Below, in pieces: positions 1 to 12,022 of a DNA stretch of 64,000 nt. The DNA comes from Madurella fahalii (lineage: Eukaryota > Ascomycota > Sordariomycetes > Sordariales). The notes under the pieces were generated by a model. That model was not told the origin of the DNA, searched no databases, and saw only the letters and a list, made by a program, of their open reading frames with translations. The DNA lies in contig CM056876.1 of NCBI GenBank assembly GCA_029876055.1, forward strand, positions 3,596,001 through 3,660,000. Reading direction: 5' to 3'. The translations under genes and the position numbers were made by a program. Every line of letters begins with the position of its first letter. The first letter of the stretch is position 1.

Positions 1-670
1 GCAACGATGCGGGCGCGGGCCGTGGCGGTGAAGCGCAGGGCGGCGACCGTCATCTTGGGGACGGTCAGGAGGCGGTTGTCATCCGTGACGGTGCCGACAA
101 CCACGACCGTCTTCTTCTCGTTGCCGTTCTTGAGGTTGGCCGCGATGCGCGAGAGCGAGGTGGGCGGGCGGTTGATGCGGCTCATGAACAGGCGGCGCAG
201 GACCACCTTGTTGAAGGGAGCATCGGTGCGGCCTGGAGAGGGGCGGTTAACGATTGCAATTTTATTTTTTTTTTCTTTTTATTTCTGTCGGAAAGGAAAA
301 GACAAAACGTACGGGCCAGGAAGCGGTAGAGCTTCACCAAGAGCTTCAGGTAGACATTGTCGCTCTTGGGCGCCTTGCGGTGCGTGGACCGCTCGTGGTG
401 CTTCCGCAGATCGATACCTATTGTCGGAAGAGGACTCCAGTCAGCCTTTTTGGTCCTGGTATGCTCAAATTGGCGCGCTCAACCGGTACTGGACCGTCTC
501 GAAGCTTCGTCGGGTTCTGCCTTTTGCGATCAAGAAAGAGACCCGGCGGGAGCGACGACGACGAGTCTCGACCGGGAACGAAGATGCCATGGTTCGCAGA
601 GAGAAACAATATTTCAGATTCTCGTCCACTCGCACACAAAGGCTTCGAAGAGGCCTGGCTACGTACCCAT
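1..670 (-). CDS. RPL18: 60S ribosomal protein L18 (eL18), 3' part cut by window edge
   Basis: A structural protein of the large cytosolic ribosomal subunit. The minus strand gives three exons: 670-667, 417-313 and 232-<1. The joined protein opens MGIDLRKHH, continues through HRKAPKSDNVYLKLLVKLYRFLARRTDAPFNKVV and then RRLFMSRINRPP and KKTVVVVGTVTDDNRLL, which is the unmistakable eL18 pattern. The first coding exon is only ATGG: donor GTACGT follows at 666, and acceptor AATAG precedes the G completing Gly2. The second intron uses GTACGT and CTCCAG. About 90 residues are present; the C-terminal half lies left of the window. Early introns close to the start codon are usual in fungal ribosomal protein genes. 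Identity is very secure. The 4-nt coding exon is inferred from perfect splice sites and family agreement. Confidence 0.93.
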
Positions 671-1781
671 CGTGACGGTGACTCGTGGATTGTCGACAAA
701 ATCCGAGTCGATGGGGAGATTCGTTGGGCGATGGTTTTGGAAAAATTCCAGAGCGCAGAATTTGGAGTGATTTCAGTGCGGCGTTTTTGTGCGTAGGCGG
801 TGGGTTGCGGCAGATTAGAGGTCGACAGGGGCCGGGGGGAGGGGGGGGGGAGCTGCGCTGGAAAGTGGGCCTCAGCATTCACGTCAAAGCCACATGCGGT
901 TCAACGAGCATCGTGTAACTCTTCGCATCTTTGGTCTCTCAACCTGTAATTCCAAATGCAAACTTCCAATACCAGATTGCTCGGTTTCTATTAGATATTC
1001 TATGATTATTGTTGAACCCCAATCTATCCCATTTTATGATCCTCAAATGCCAAGCGTGACTGTGGGTTCCTCTCTGCAGCACAGCTCATCGATAGTGTAC
1101 AACGCGATCCGCTGAAAGCTAAGCTCAACGACTTGTCTGCAACTTCCGCTGCATACGGAGTTTTGGGCAGCCGTTATCCTGTTCCTTAACGTCCACATCC
1201 ACTTGATACAGCTTGGGGGCTCTGGGCGTACATTAGCGAGAAGCCACCGTCTATTTACATCGTGATTAACACGCTGCCGAAAGGTGTATTAGAACCTCCT
1301 CCATAGGTTTCCTGGCGCTGCATCCTCCCCCTTTATGGCCATAGATTCCAGATTTGTGGAGTCGGGCCGTCACCGAAAACCATCCAACGGGTATCGTTGC
1401 CTCCTTGGTTGTCTGGGTAGTGGCGTGTCGGGTTCTTGGGCGGATAACGGGGGTTAAAATTGTTGAGTTATGAATGGCCAAGAAGCTCCGCCCAGGGCGT
1501 CCTTACATCCTCCAGACATGAGCACTTCACAAAGTCCAGGGGCTGTGAATGTATGGGCCGGATCCGGTGTGTACTTTTGTGTGGCCTTGCCGTCTAACAA
1601 GACGAGCTATGCTTCTGCAAGCTGTTTGCTTCTCGTGCGCGCTGCGGGAAGGACGACTAGGGGTTTGCCATATGTATAGCCTTGATTCCGTCTAGACCAT
1701 ATGCCGAAGTCTATGAACCGTCTGGAGCAGGTCCGTACCGGAGAGAAACCGCATCATAGCCAGTTGGAATGGTGTGGAGTC
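671..1781. other. Intergenic DNA, no gene seen
   Basis: This stretch lies between the RPL18 start and the 3' end of the mitochondrial carrier gene. It includes the RPL18 promoter side, with a G-rich run near 829-851. Open frames here are short, lack splice partners and resemble no family I know. I see no RNA gene. Confidence 0.6.
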
Positions 1782-2995
1782 TCATTGCAGCAATGGCTCC
1801 TCTGCCGGTTTGACGCTGAGAAGGAAGTCGCGACAAATCTCGAAGCTCAGCCAGCTGGAGGCCATACTCGGGGCCACCTTGAGAAGATTGGGAATGATGC
1901 CCTTGTACAGGCCCTTGACGCCCTCTTGGGCAATGATGACACGGACGGCGTCGGCGAGGGACTTGTACTGGTAGCCCATGCCGGACATGGTGTTGATTTG
2001 GAACCGCCGCCGGAGGACGTCGCTGCTTGCAGTTAGTATCGGCTGGCTCCAGCCTGCTACAGCTACAGCTAAACTCACAATGGATATGTGCACGTCTGCG
2101 CAACCGCGCCAGAGATCGCACCGGCAACCAGCTTACGAGCAGCGCTGGGATTCTGCTCGCCATCTAATGTCAGGTATTGGCGCACAAACTCGTACGTCAT
2201 GAAGTTGAGGCCGACCTAAGCCAATGGTTAGCGTCCTACTCATCCTGCGACCATAGAATCCCGCCTGGGCTACATACATATGGCGCGACACCTGCCACGG
2301 TCGGGATGATTCCTCGGTATAATGCGGTAAAACCCCCCTCCGTCTTGTACATGAGCGCCATGGTTTGCCACATGCCGGGGAGTTTCTTCGGTCTCTCGCC
2401 GAGTTCCGCAAAGGATGCCGACTGAATCGAGAGCCGAGTGCGCACGATGTCGAGCGGGTAGGTAAAGGTGACTGATGTGATGCCGGCCATTCCGCCGCAT
2501 GTTAGGCGCGCGAGAGGTGTGAGGCTGTCATCCTTGTACCGTTCGAAGAAGTTCTATAAAGCCAGACGGCTCGAGTCAGCAACCACATATCCATCTCGGG
2601 CCACGGGCCGGCTCGTCCCCGGGCCGGGACAAAGATCCGGGAGCACGCACCCTCTTGTAGAAATTGTAGCTCCCAAATTGGACCGCCGAGTAGGGCACAA
2701 TACGGATGCAGTTGGTGCCGTTGCCCCTCATGAAGCCACGCCAGCCCTCCTCCTTCCACATCTTCATGAGCGCTTTGCCCACGCTAAGCTTGTAGGCCTC
2801 ACGACCAGCGCTCTGGACCTGGAACAGGATTTTGAGACGCTCCAGCGGCGATACCACGGTCCGCGAGACGGCGCCAGCCACGCCGCCGGCGCAGAAGGCA
2901 GCTACCACAGGTTGGGAGATGGCAGCTCGGAATTGGAGGACGGCGGTGAGCTTCTCGCCCGGCGGGGGCGGCGGCGTGTCGTTGGGCCCTGACAT
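1782..2995 (-). CDS. Mitochondrial carrier family protein (YPR011C-like, adenosine phosphosulfate/nucleotide-type)
   Basis: An inner-mitochondrial-membrane solute carrier of 332 residues. Exons on the minus strand are 2995-2651, 2553-2278, 2215-2079 and 2022-1782, all with GT-AG borders; the lengths sum to 999 nt with an intact frame. Three SLC25 repeats are visible. The signatures are AGGVAGAVSRTVVSPLERLKI (about residues 36-56), TYPLDIVRTRL in the second repeat and YPFDVLRRRFQ in the third, each followed by the EG...Y/FRGN or LYKGIIPN half-motif. The first repeat closely matches yeast YPR011C, a carrier of adenosine phosphosulfate compounds, and also the SLC25A42 CoA/ADP carrier group. The family is certain; the substrate is inferred from resemblance only. 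The start at MSGPNDT is chosen because it is followed by a Pro-rich leader and then the first helix. Confidence 0.9.
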
Positions 2996-5193
2996 GGCTT
3001 GTTGCGTCTGCTAGTCCGGAATCATGTCAGTACTTTAGTGCCTATCGCTAGGGACAGATCCGCGTCGCCAGCCGGTGGGGTCGCCCCCCAGCACCAACGG
3101 AGTAAAGGGATACACGTACAGCCGACATTAGAAAGGATTGAGCCGTGTAGGGTCGGGGTTGAGCTCCGAAAGCAGGCAGCACCGGCTAGCACTGGTCTCG
3201 CAAGGCTCGCGAGGCGTGTCGTCACGGGGGAGAAACGAGAGGTCTCCGGTCAGGGGTGAGCGCATTCCAGGTGTCACAGTGTGCACGAGGAACGAGGGGC
3301 GCAAACCGGTTTCCTGAGAGGTGAGCTCGTTCGGCCACTTCGCCGCCACCGAGAGCTCTGGACGCTTTGGTAAGAACCCAATCCGCGGGCTAGGCAGGGA
3401 AGCAAGATCGAAGGTTCAAGGGGGTCAAGAGTCGAGGTTATGACAGGGAGGCCGACATGTCTGGAGAAAGAGGCGTTCTCGGATCCTCGAGTTGCATAGG
3501 TGGCGCCGTTGTAGGCTCGGGCTGCGGGCAGTTGCTGTCGAAGCTCGTGTTCGGTGCTTTGGGCGTCGTCGAGGACTGCGACGAGAGCCAGGAGGGCGCG
3601 TTGAGGGCAATGGGGCTTGGATATATTGCAGGAGATGAGAGGCTGGAGCTTTTTGAAAGAGGACCGTGTGGCTGGTGGAGATTGGCTAAATCAGCGCCGC
3701 AGCCAAATGACGAAATTTTCAAAACGAGGCAAAGCCGCCAAGCCAGGTTGCAGGGCGGCTCGATGGATCTCCAGGGAAATGCCTCGCAGCGTGACTTGCT
3801 TGGCTGCAATAGGCACAACTGGGTTGGACACGTTTTGGTAAGGCCAAGAAACAATGCAGCGAGTGGCTTCGAGACGTTTCGACACAGCCAGGGCAGGTCA
3901 TCACGTTGTATGCCCAGGGGCATACGTGCCAGCTCGTTCGTCGGCATTCTGTGTTGGGCGCCTTAAATAGGGCTGAGGCGCGCTTTTGGACGCTACTATG
4001 GGATGCTATTGGCAGTGCGGCACCGGACAAGCCTGGCTAAAGTTAGCCGCAGCGTCAGCCCAAGGCTCTGCTGAAACCTGTGCCCTGAAGAGTGTCAGTT
4101 TTCAGGGCGTCATGGTACCTGAACCCCGCGTGCACTCCTCATAGGTCAGTGCCCAAAGAGCACGCGATGGGAGGAATGACTACCTAGGCGGAACTCGGCG
4201 GACTCGCGGTTACGCCGATCCCCTGTGCGAATTCCCCCATACGTGGACTGCCCGCCGATAGCCGCCGGAACGCTTTTTTGTTCCGGGCAGCTTGAGCCAA
4301 GCACTCAGCATCACCCGCACCGGGAGTGGAGGGGTGGTGGTAGGTTAGGGCGTCCCGGGAAGGTTTTCGGGTCACTGGACACCTATTCCGTAGGTGTCAT
4401 CCGCCCAGTTGAGAGGGCTCGACCAGGCCTTTCTGGCTTCAATTTCCTCTTGTTGTGATTATCATCGCATCCCCTTAGAAGTCTCGGGCTTGTAATGCAT
4501 CTCCGCCTGCCAAAGGACTCTAGTATTGAGCTATTACCGTGGCGGAAGGCAAAAATTCTGGGAACTAGGGCCGGTGACCGATTGAGAATAGTAGGCCGGC
4601 GGCGACCTGTCCGGGCACGCCAAGACGCCGGCCTTGGTGGCAAGCTTACACGAGGTCATCACGAGCACGGGCAAGCTGCAGCTCGCATTTCCCATGGTTG
4701 CCGCAATACCCGTTGCAAAACAAAAAAAAAAAAACCAAGCTCAATTGCTACCTACTGGAAGTTTATCTATTTGCTTTTCCGCTGATCCCGCCGATACGTA
4801 AGAAACGAGAAGAAGCATCGCATGCGTAGGTCTATGTTCGGTGTCTCCAAGGTTCGCGGCCGCCGGCACCCCTCGGGGGTTCTCGCTATGTGAGGGCATC
4901 CGCTGGGGAGGTTCAACCGGCAAACCCGGATCCGGCCGACCGACTCGAAACTAAAGACGAGGGAATCGAGATTGATCAAAGTTGGGCGCACAGAGACGCC
5001 CAACATCAGTAGACCGCCAGATGAGGGAAGAAAGAGAGCCAAGCACATTAACAGTCTTACAGCCAAAACCCTAAAAATCGGCGATTAAACAACAACGTCC
5101 TTAAGTAGTAGGTGTTCATTCGGCGACATCGAGATCATCGTGAGCGGGGCGATCGGGGCTATCGATTGCTGCGTTGTGTCAGCTCCTGTTTAT
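2996..5193. other. Intergenic DNA, no supported gene
   Basis: This is 2.2 kb upstream of the carrier gene and downstream of the SR-protein gene. Opposed open frames of about 169 codons overlap each other at 3438-3966, but neither has a recognisable domain, splice structure or biased composition, so they are treated as chance. A short A-tract sits near 4722-4735. Confidence 0.55.
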
Positions 5194-6352
5194 CTACTTG
5201 CTCGATCCTGCTGGGGCACACATACGCTTCCTGTCGTCACCGTTTGTACCGTTCTCACGGCGGTCCCGGTCATCGCGATCCCGGTCGTCCTTGATGTCCC
5301 GGTCCCTATCACTGGGGATTTGTAAGCTACATGTACGACTGATCATCTCGAATCAGGTTGGCTCTTACCGATCCGGGCTGCGAGAGCGGTCACGGGTGTC
5401 GCGGCGGTCGCGGTCATAATCCCGATCCCTATCGCGGTCGCTGCGGCGATCATCCTTCCGAGGCGAGTAGTCGCGGGTGCTACGCCGTGGGCTGGGCGAA
5501 CGACGGCGGGGAGACGAGCGACGAGGCCCGCGGTCACGGTCGCTGCGGTCGAATCGCCAGGACGCAGAGGGTGGGGTGCGGGCCCACTGAACGGTGTTAG
5601 CATTTCATGGATCGTAAAAGTTCTGGAAGAGCTCACCTCGATTTTCAGGATGTCGTCGCGGCCAATACGCTTGTTGTGCATGTCATGGTACGCGTCATCC
5701 GCGTCACGACGATCCTCGTACTCAACGAAAGCAAACCTGTGATTCGCGTTTAGGCACTGGTCATAACCCCATCCTAAGACTCTGTATACTTACAGTCTGC
5801 TGCTCGCGGACCGGGGAGCTGGGATGTCGCAGCGGACGAGCCGGCCATAGCTGTAAAAGTCGATGTTGTCAGCATCTCGGAACGAGCGGGATTTTGTCAA
5901 GGAGGACCGAGAACGTCTGATCGCCAGCCACGCGCTGTCAAGCTCCAAATCTCTGCCGCTTCTGGCAGGCGGCTCGCCCGATGCAAGGATGGATTCAAAT
6001 CTTCGCCGACCGCTCGATCGAAGGGACGGGGTACGACGGCGCGGGAGAAGTGGGGGGGGGGGCGAGAGCCGGAGCCTCGAGCGAATCACGGGACGGCGCG
6101 ATAATGGCAGCGATGGGCGGCGAGGCACATGGAGTTAAAGGAGGGCGAGGGGGACGCGACGACGAGGAGGGAGGGAACGGAGGAGGGGGGAGGACGGCAT
6201 GAGGAAGGTAATTCGAGGATCGAGCCCGAAGCCGAGAATCGGGCCATCGCCGTGGTAGTTAAAACGTACCGCTCGAATTCGTACGCGAGGTCGCGCGCGC
6301 GAGTACCGTGGCTGAAGCCGGTCACGTAAAGGGTCGTCCCGTTGCGAGACAT
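5194..6352 (-). CDS. SR-family splicing factor with one RRM and an RS/RD tail (Srp1-like)
   Basis: A nuclear pre-mRNA splicing factor of 191 residues. Exons on the minus strand are 6352-6270, 5850-5794, 5736-5637, 5586-5369 and 5311-5194, summing to 576 nt. The RRM covers about residues 1-85: RNP2 is TLYVTGF (about 7-13) and RNP1 is LFAFVEYED (about 47-55), followed by a helix ending LKIEWARTPPS. The remainder is rich in RS, RD and DRDR dipeptides, the phosphorylated protein-interaction region of SR proteins. The opening, with TLYVTGF and ARDLAYEFE, closely resembles fission yeast Srp1. The first intron (5851-6269) is 419 nt, far longer than any other intron here except one, and is pyrimidine-rich in the transcript. 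Retaining it adds a premature stop, so splicing feedback is conceivable. Confidence 0.85.
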
Positions 6353-6958
6353 GATGGCGACCGTTTGAGCCAAAGTGTTGTAGACGGCGATGCTGTCCGA
6401 GACGAAGTGGCGGGAGCCTGGGAAAAATTCCAAGTGAGTCCTTCTGTAGTTGCTGGCTAGCGCCGAGGATCTCTAGGTGATTAAGAAAGGCGAAGAGTCT
6501 GTGCTATCGGCCTGTGATATCGCGACAAATAGCGGTAGGTGAGGGATCAAAGAGCTACCGCTGGGTAACGAAATGATGGTAGGTAGTTGAAGAAGCGAGA
6601 ATTGCAGCAAAAAGCACCACGGAGAGGAAAAGGAGAGCTAAAACGAGTCTGGCCTCGGAACCCACATATTCGAAGGCGCTTATTGGCTGGTCTGAAGCCA
6701 GTGCACTGTGCATGGAACCGTGTGTGTCAGCCAAGGAATCGGACTTTCGCTTTCGTTCTTGGGATGCTAGGGGCGAACATCCCCAAGTTGGAATGCATGT
6801 CCGCTTGTCAAAAAGCCTTCCTCGGAAACGTGACTCGAAATAAAGACGGTGCGTCGAATCAACCCGAACTTGGTATTCTGCTAAACCGAGAATCAAACGC
6901 TTGAGTCTGCGTTCGGTTTTGGCCGGGATTTTATCTACACAAGAGTGTCCCTCTCTGT
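6353..6958. other. Intergenic DNA
   Basis: Upstream region of the SR-protein gene and 3' flank of the sterol acyltransferase gene. The long minus-strand frame here overlaps the true last exon of the acyltransferase in the wrong phase and is not a gene. Confidence 0.6.
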
Positions 6959-9273
6959 TCACAGGATCAGGTACAAGCTGCACAATATACTCGGGCCCGT
7001 AAAGATGCCGAGCCAAAACATCATGTTCCCCAACCTAGCCCTGTGACGGAGCCATCTCGTCCTGCTCAGTCTCACCAGCTGGCAGGGGCACCGAATCAGT
7101 AACATCGTACAGCGCAACACCAGCAGGGCGAACACTCACCGGAAGTTGGCACATCTGCAAAAAGAGCAAATACCCCCTCAGTTTCTTGAAAATGCACCAC
7201 ATGACCAGCTCGTGCACGCATGCCGACAAGAAGAAGGTGATGAGGGTTGCCGTGTGCTTGTCGACTTTCATGGCCGAGATGGAGCTGTGGTAAACATGCC
7301 TCAACAAGAAGTTGTGCACCGGCCTGTTCCAGTCCCTGGCAAACTGATCCCAAGACACGCAGTTCCACCACGCGTCATAGAAGCTGCGGTCGGCAAAGTA
7401 AGTCAGCTCGGCCACAAAGTTGAGGATGGTCTCCCAGATGAGGTACCATGTCAGCAGGTACTCCATCATAAACGGGAATATTAGATCCAGCAACATCCAG
7501 GGGAACTGGCGGAACCGCCCAGCCAGCGGGACGCCCTCCTCCTTCATGCGCACCGTGTCCATGACGACTGGGTAGATGAATGCCTGCGAGATCATGATCA
7601 TGACAAAGATCACCCCGAAGCACGCCACCATCTTCTCTGCCACGTAGGACCAGTTGATGGAGTCGGAACGCGGGTACTCGAGCTCGTAGACCACCGTCGG
7701 CAGGACGATGTACTCGTAGTGGTTGGCCAAGGTGAGGTTGTTGGGGTAAGAGCGCGATGGCATCGTCGTGTTATCCCTGAGCTCGTCCGAGAGCGCGTCC
7801 ACCTCCCACTTTAAAACCCGCTCAAAGACTTGCACCTGCTCCTCGTCGAGCGGCTCACCTGATTCAATAGCCGCAACGATCCTGTCCACATCCGGCACCT
7901 TGACGTGCGGCAGTGACCTCCGTCGTTCTTCATACTCGCGGGCGGACGGGGCATGGTCTAGATGCGACGTAGCGATGGTCGACACGGGCGGCTGCGTACT
8001 CGACGGGGATCTAACCGGGTCGACCCGCTCAAGCTGCTTCAACCTGGCTAGCAACTGCGACCGCCGGTTATACACCGACGACAAGTGTCCGTTGTAGAAT
8101 GCATACGAATGCTGCTTCATCAGCATCACCAACCCATGCAACACGAAGAACACGGTATGCGTCCACGGCCAGTCCCTCAGCATGGTCAACCCGACCACTC
8201 CGCCGATGAATATTGTTTGCCAGACCTGTGCAATGCAAGCAAACATCAACGTTAACGTCAACGACTCAAAACAACAAACATTAGGGTAGCGCATGACACT
8301 TAAAGGGGGATAAAAAATAAAAAGAAAGAAAGAAGGAAAGAAGCAATGAAATAACAGCCCAACTCACATTCTGCAGAACCCACCCCCAACCGTCCCAACT
8401 CACCCACCCCTTGCTCACCAGCACCTGCAACCCCCAGCCGACGCCGGTGAGCGCGCACATGACGCCGTCGGCGACCAGCAGCACCAACACCTCGCGGCCG
8501 GTGAAGAACATGCCGCGCATGATCTCGTTGGTGCCGAGGGGGCTGCCGTGGCGGCGCCAGTTGTCGGCGCCGATCTTGACCACGAACAGGAACACGCCCA
8601 TCCAGAAGAGGGTGAAGAAGCCGTGGAAGGGCGAGTTGGCCGCGCTGGGGTTCTGCCGGTCGAAGGTGGAGAAGTTGCGGGTGAAGACCAGGTCCGCGAA
8701 TTTCCCTGGCTGCCGCTGGCGGCCGCGGCGGCGGTGGAGGACGTGGTCGGGGTGTTGTTCCACTTCGGGAGCGGGAGCGGGAGCGTGAAGGTGAGGAGGG
8801 GTGTCTGAGAAGGGGGTGGTGGTAGTGGTGGTGGTGGTGGTGGTGGAGGAGGTGGACGAGAAAGGGGGTCTGGCCATCAGCAACCCCTTTTCGGTGGCCT
8901 GGTTTCCATTTCCGTTTCCGTTCGCCGCGTGGAAGGCGTCGCCTGCTGTTTCTAGAGGCTCAAAATCGTGAGAGCCGACGGGTGGTGGAGCCGCGCCATT
9001 GCGTCTACCGAGTGCATGAGAAGCTGGTGTCGCTTTTCGCACTCTCGCACTGACGGCGCCGGCTGTTTGGTCATGGTCGCTTTCGCCTGTGGTCCCCGAA
9101 TCAGTGCTGGGCGTCGTTGGAAGACCATTGCGTAGCGAGGGAGATGTCACAGGAAATCCGGGCCCGCGGCGGTTTGGTGGAGCTATGTCGTTGGTAGTAC
9201 CATGGGCGGCTCCGGACTCGGACCCGGACCCGGACCCGGCGCCATTAGCACCGAGCTGCTTGTCCCGGTCCAT
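6959..9273 (-). CDS. ARE2: Sterol O-acyltransferase (acyl-CoA:sterol acyltransferase, MBOAT family)
   Basis: Esterifies ergosterol with fatty acyl-CoA in the endoplasmic reticulum for storage in lipid droplets. Exons on the minus strand are 9273-8368, 8225-7140 and 7078-6959, giving 703 residues. The first about 200 residues are low-complexity cytosolic sequence with a poly-Thr run. The multi-span MBOAT domain follows, with MKQHSYAFYNGHL, then FYDAWWN at about 584-590 (the FYxDWWN-type motif) and the presumed catalytic His640 in ACVHELVMW. The third exon was found by comparison with the family: it supplies LVRLSRTRWLR and ends in the hydrophobic GPSILCSLYLIL tail; without it the protein reads into an intron. 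Fungi have one or two paralogues (ARE1/ARE2); the symbol denotes the family, not a proven orthologue. Confidence 0.92.
8815..8845. repeat. GGT trinucleotide repeat within the acyltransferase coding exon
   Basis: About ten GGT units (one AGT variant) on the plus strand encode a poly-Thr tract in the N-terminal cytosolic region. Length variation between strains would keep the frame. Confidence 0.85.
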
Positions 9274-10186
9274 TTCGGGGAGTCATCTAGCACCACAGTT
9301 CATCTCCAAACAATAAAATTACTGGATGCACGCCTTTTGTGAAACGAGATCAATTGGGGGAATTACTCGAAGGAATCAAAGGCACTACTCAATGGATTTG
9401 ATTGAAGATGTCTCGGTGGGGTGATGAGCATTGGACCCATAAGGTATGATTGTTTTCGGACCGGAAAAATGGAGGATACGAGTATTTGCCATCATGTTAC
9501 ACTGGTGACTTGCTATGCTTGGAACCGAGGGGCGCACGCTTACAAGCATGGCAATGACGGGAGTAAGTGGCGTGTTACTTCCAGAGCTGCCCACAAATGG
9601 AAATTCCCAGGGCTGGAATGCCGGCTTCCGTGATAAACTGAGAGATACGGTGGGGCATGCATTGTTGAAGCCGCTTTCACGAAACACTTGATCAAGTTCA
9701 GAACAGCTCAAGCTTGGTAAACAGATAGGAATAAGAGCTCATGGTTGTCGGCTGTAGACATAGAAGGGTTAGAGTTTCGCGGCCGTAGCCACCACTCAAC
9801 GTGATACCGCTGCGTCTATATGCATACATCTATACGAGATGTCGTGCTTAACGGAACAATAAATAAACAAACGCTACCCAAAGATACCGAAAAAAAAAAA
9901 AAAAAAGTTTTTATACCGAGTGCGAGCCGCTGACGTGGTAACGCAAAAGATATCACATTTATCTGCGGCGGCCGACATCATCCTTTTGAGACAGAGCTGC
10001 CAATTATCGGTTTACTCGGCGTCTCCAAATTCGTCCGCCTAGATGGCAGCGGAGTAGGGAACCTTCAGCACAGAAGCACGAGGCGGCCGCAGATGTGGGC
10101 TGATTGACCCGTCATCGAAGGAGGTTATTGTTCCCCGAGTTTCGTTATGCCCGTGTGTGGTATTAGGCAACATCCACCACCGACCG
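9274..10186. other. Intergenic DNA with A17 tract
   Basis: Promoter side of the acyltransferase and 3' side of TyrRS. It contains a 17-base A run at 9890-9906. No coding frame with family resemblance is seen. Confidence 0.6.
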
Positions 10187-11527
10187 TCAGTTGGGAGTCT
10201 CCCCGTTCGGGCGGACAGGAAGCTCCTGACCCTTTTCCGCAACTTGTTCCTTGTTCCCAGGGTAGCGGGTGCCCTTGTTCTTGACTTTCTTCTCCTTCTT
10301 TGGGGGTGGAGGGTAGGCCTTCTCTGCAATCTCCTGCCACTCCTTGGATGCCTGGAACGCCTCTTGGATAGGGGCCAAGAGCGCGTTTAGGTCCCGTGCG
10401 ATGGCCGGTTTGACGAGTTGTGGTGTCAACTACAAAAACCCTGTTAGTTCATATGTACTCTCCGGCCACATGCGGAGATTAGCGTACCACATCGTTCTTG
10501 TAGTCATCACGAATCTTCTCAATGTCCGTGTAGACCAGCGTTTCTAGCCCATCCCGCTCACGATCGACGCGGAACTCGCCATTGCCGCGTAGGCGCGCAG
10601 CAGGTAAGAGAACAAATTCAATGAAGGCCAGAAGCCCATTCTCCTCGACCTGCTGAGGCGCAGAAATGGCTTTCCGGATCTTTTTGGCGACAGTCTCGGG
10701 AGGATCGAGCAGGTCGATCTTGCTGTCTGGGTCACTCGAGCTCATTTTGCCACCGTGCAGCCCAGGAACCATGGGGTTGAGGAGGTGAGCTCTCTGCAAG
10801 AGGGTCAGTTCAGCGGTTTCGAGGGGGATAGAATAAGGCGCCGAGCAACTCACTTCTCTGTATCCGAGCTTTGGAAGCCACTCCTTCGCAGCCGCGAATA
10901 GCTTGCGCTGGTCCATGCCTCCGAACTGCGCATCACAATCCAAGTACTGCTCGTCCAGGACCTGGAGAATGGGATACAGAAGACCGCTCAGAGGCGCATT
11001 GTCCGTCTGCTTGACCACTTCGGCACCGGCCTTCTTCGCATCGTGCTCCGAGATGACTGATGCCATCTTGTACACATCCATTACATACTCGGGGCTCTTT
11101 TGGTACGAACTGCCCAACACAACCCTTAGCTTTTCTGTCGACACGCCCACGGCGTGGAGCATTGAGGTGATGATATGACGGTAGAACTCGGCGCGGTGCA
11201 TGACTAGCTCGATCGGCGCCTTGAGGTTATCCAGGAAACCGTGGATGTCGGCGAGGAGGATCGTCACATCGCAGCCGGCAGCCAGGAACTGGGCGATCTT
11301 GATGGCGGGGACGAAGTAGCCGCAGTGCGGGCGGCCTGTTGTCGCAGTGCCTGGTTGTACAACTGTTAGTGTTGTCTTGGGCGACACATCGCAGGCGCAA
11401 CCTTACCCCAGTAGATCTTTGGGTGCTGCCCCTCATCAAGGATCTTCTTGATGATCTCCTCGTTCAACACCTCGGCGAGGTTCTCCTTAATGAGAGCGAG
11501 TCGCTTGTCCGAGTCTGAAGCCGCCAT
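10187..11527 (-). CDS. TYS1: Cytosolic tyrosyl-tRNA synthetase
   Basis: A class I aminoacyl-tRNA synthetase charging tRNA-Tyr in the cytosol; 388 residues. Exons on the minus strand are 11527-11407, 11350-10854, 10793-10488 and 10429-10187, summing to 1167 nt. The HIGH-type nucleotide motif is PHCGY (about 48-52) and the KMSKS-type loop is KMSSS (about 222-226). Between them lie QTDNAPLSGLLYPILQ and DAQFGGMDQRK, typical of the eukaryotic/archaeal tyrosine pocket. The tail is Lys-rich (PPPPKKEKKVKNKG), usual for fungal cytosolic enzymes. No mitochondrial presequence is visible. The last exon begins with TTG directly after acceptor GTAG, so it has no ATG of its own. Confidence 0.95.
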
Positions 11528-12022
11528 TGTTGTCTCGATCTCTATGCGAAAAGCCAAAGGTGATGAGTGTTGGATTATTGCTGCCGTCCCTCAGGGTAAA
11601 AAAACACCGAGTTTCCCAGAACCGTTGACTCAAACCGACTCGCTGGTGGGGCACCCGGTTCTCGGCGCTGCGAGGGGCCGTCGCGGGGTCTTTCTGACAG
11701 TTGCCCAAACTGCCCTACGCCACCGCCCTGTACCGAGATCCCTGCTTTGTCTTTGTCATTGCCGAGGCCCACCAAACCCCCCTGCGGCCCGGGGCGCTGG
11801 ATTGACTGATCTCACGAATAGAGATGCTTCATCACCAATGCATCTCCACTAGCAGACATACAGCAAGGTGAAGGGTGGGGAGGAGAGGAGGGGGAGGGGG
11901 GCCGCTTGAATAACGGTCACCAGACCGCTCCGAGCCTCCGCTTCTCCTGAACAAGATCACAAAACTCGTTCAACACGGAAATCTTGACTTCTCAACATCC
12001 TCGACATTGCAGGTCTTAAGCA
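11528..12022. promoter_or_regulatory. Divergent promoter region, TyrRS / alpha-beta hydrolase
   Basis: 495 bp between two start codons pointing outward. A polypurine stretch (AGGAGAGGAGGGGGAGGG) lies at about 11878-11900 on the hydrolase side. No defined factor site is claimed. Confidence 0.5.

Noticed and set aside
7..675. 222-codon plus-strand frame over RPL18
   Set aside because: Antisense shadow of RPL18 exons; the minus strand encodes a clear ribosomal protein.
3438..3966. Opposed open frames of about 169 codons
   Set aside because: Mutual shadows in GC-rich DNA; no domain, no splice sites matching a family, random composition.
6555..7016. 153-codon minus-strand frame
   Set aside because: Overlaps the real last acyltransferase exon in another phase; the remainder is random.
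8281..8367. Extension of the first acyltransferase exon into SWAVISLLLSFFLSFYF
   Set aside because: It is the translated intron; splicing at GTGAGT (8367) joins LQN to VWQTIF as in the family.
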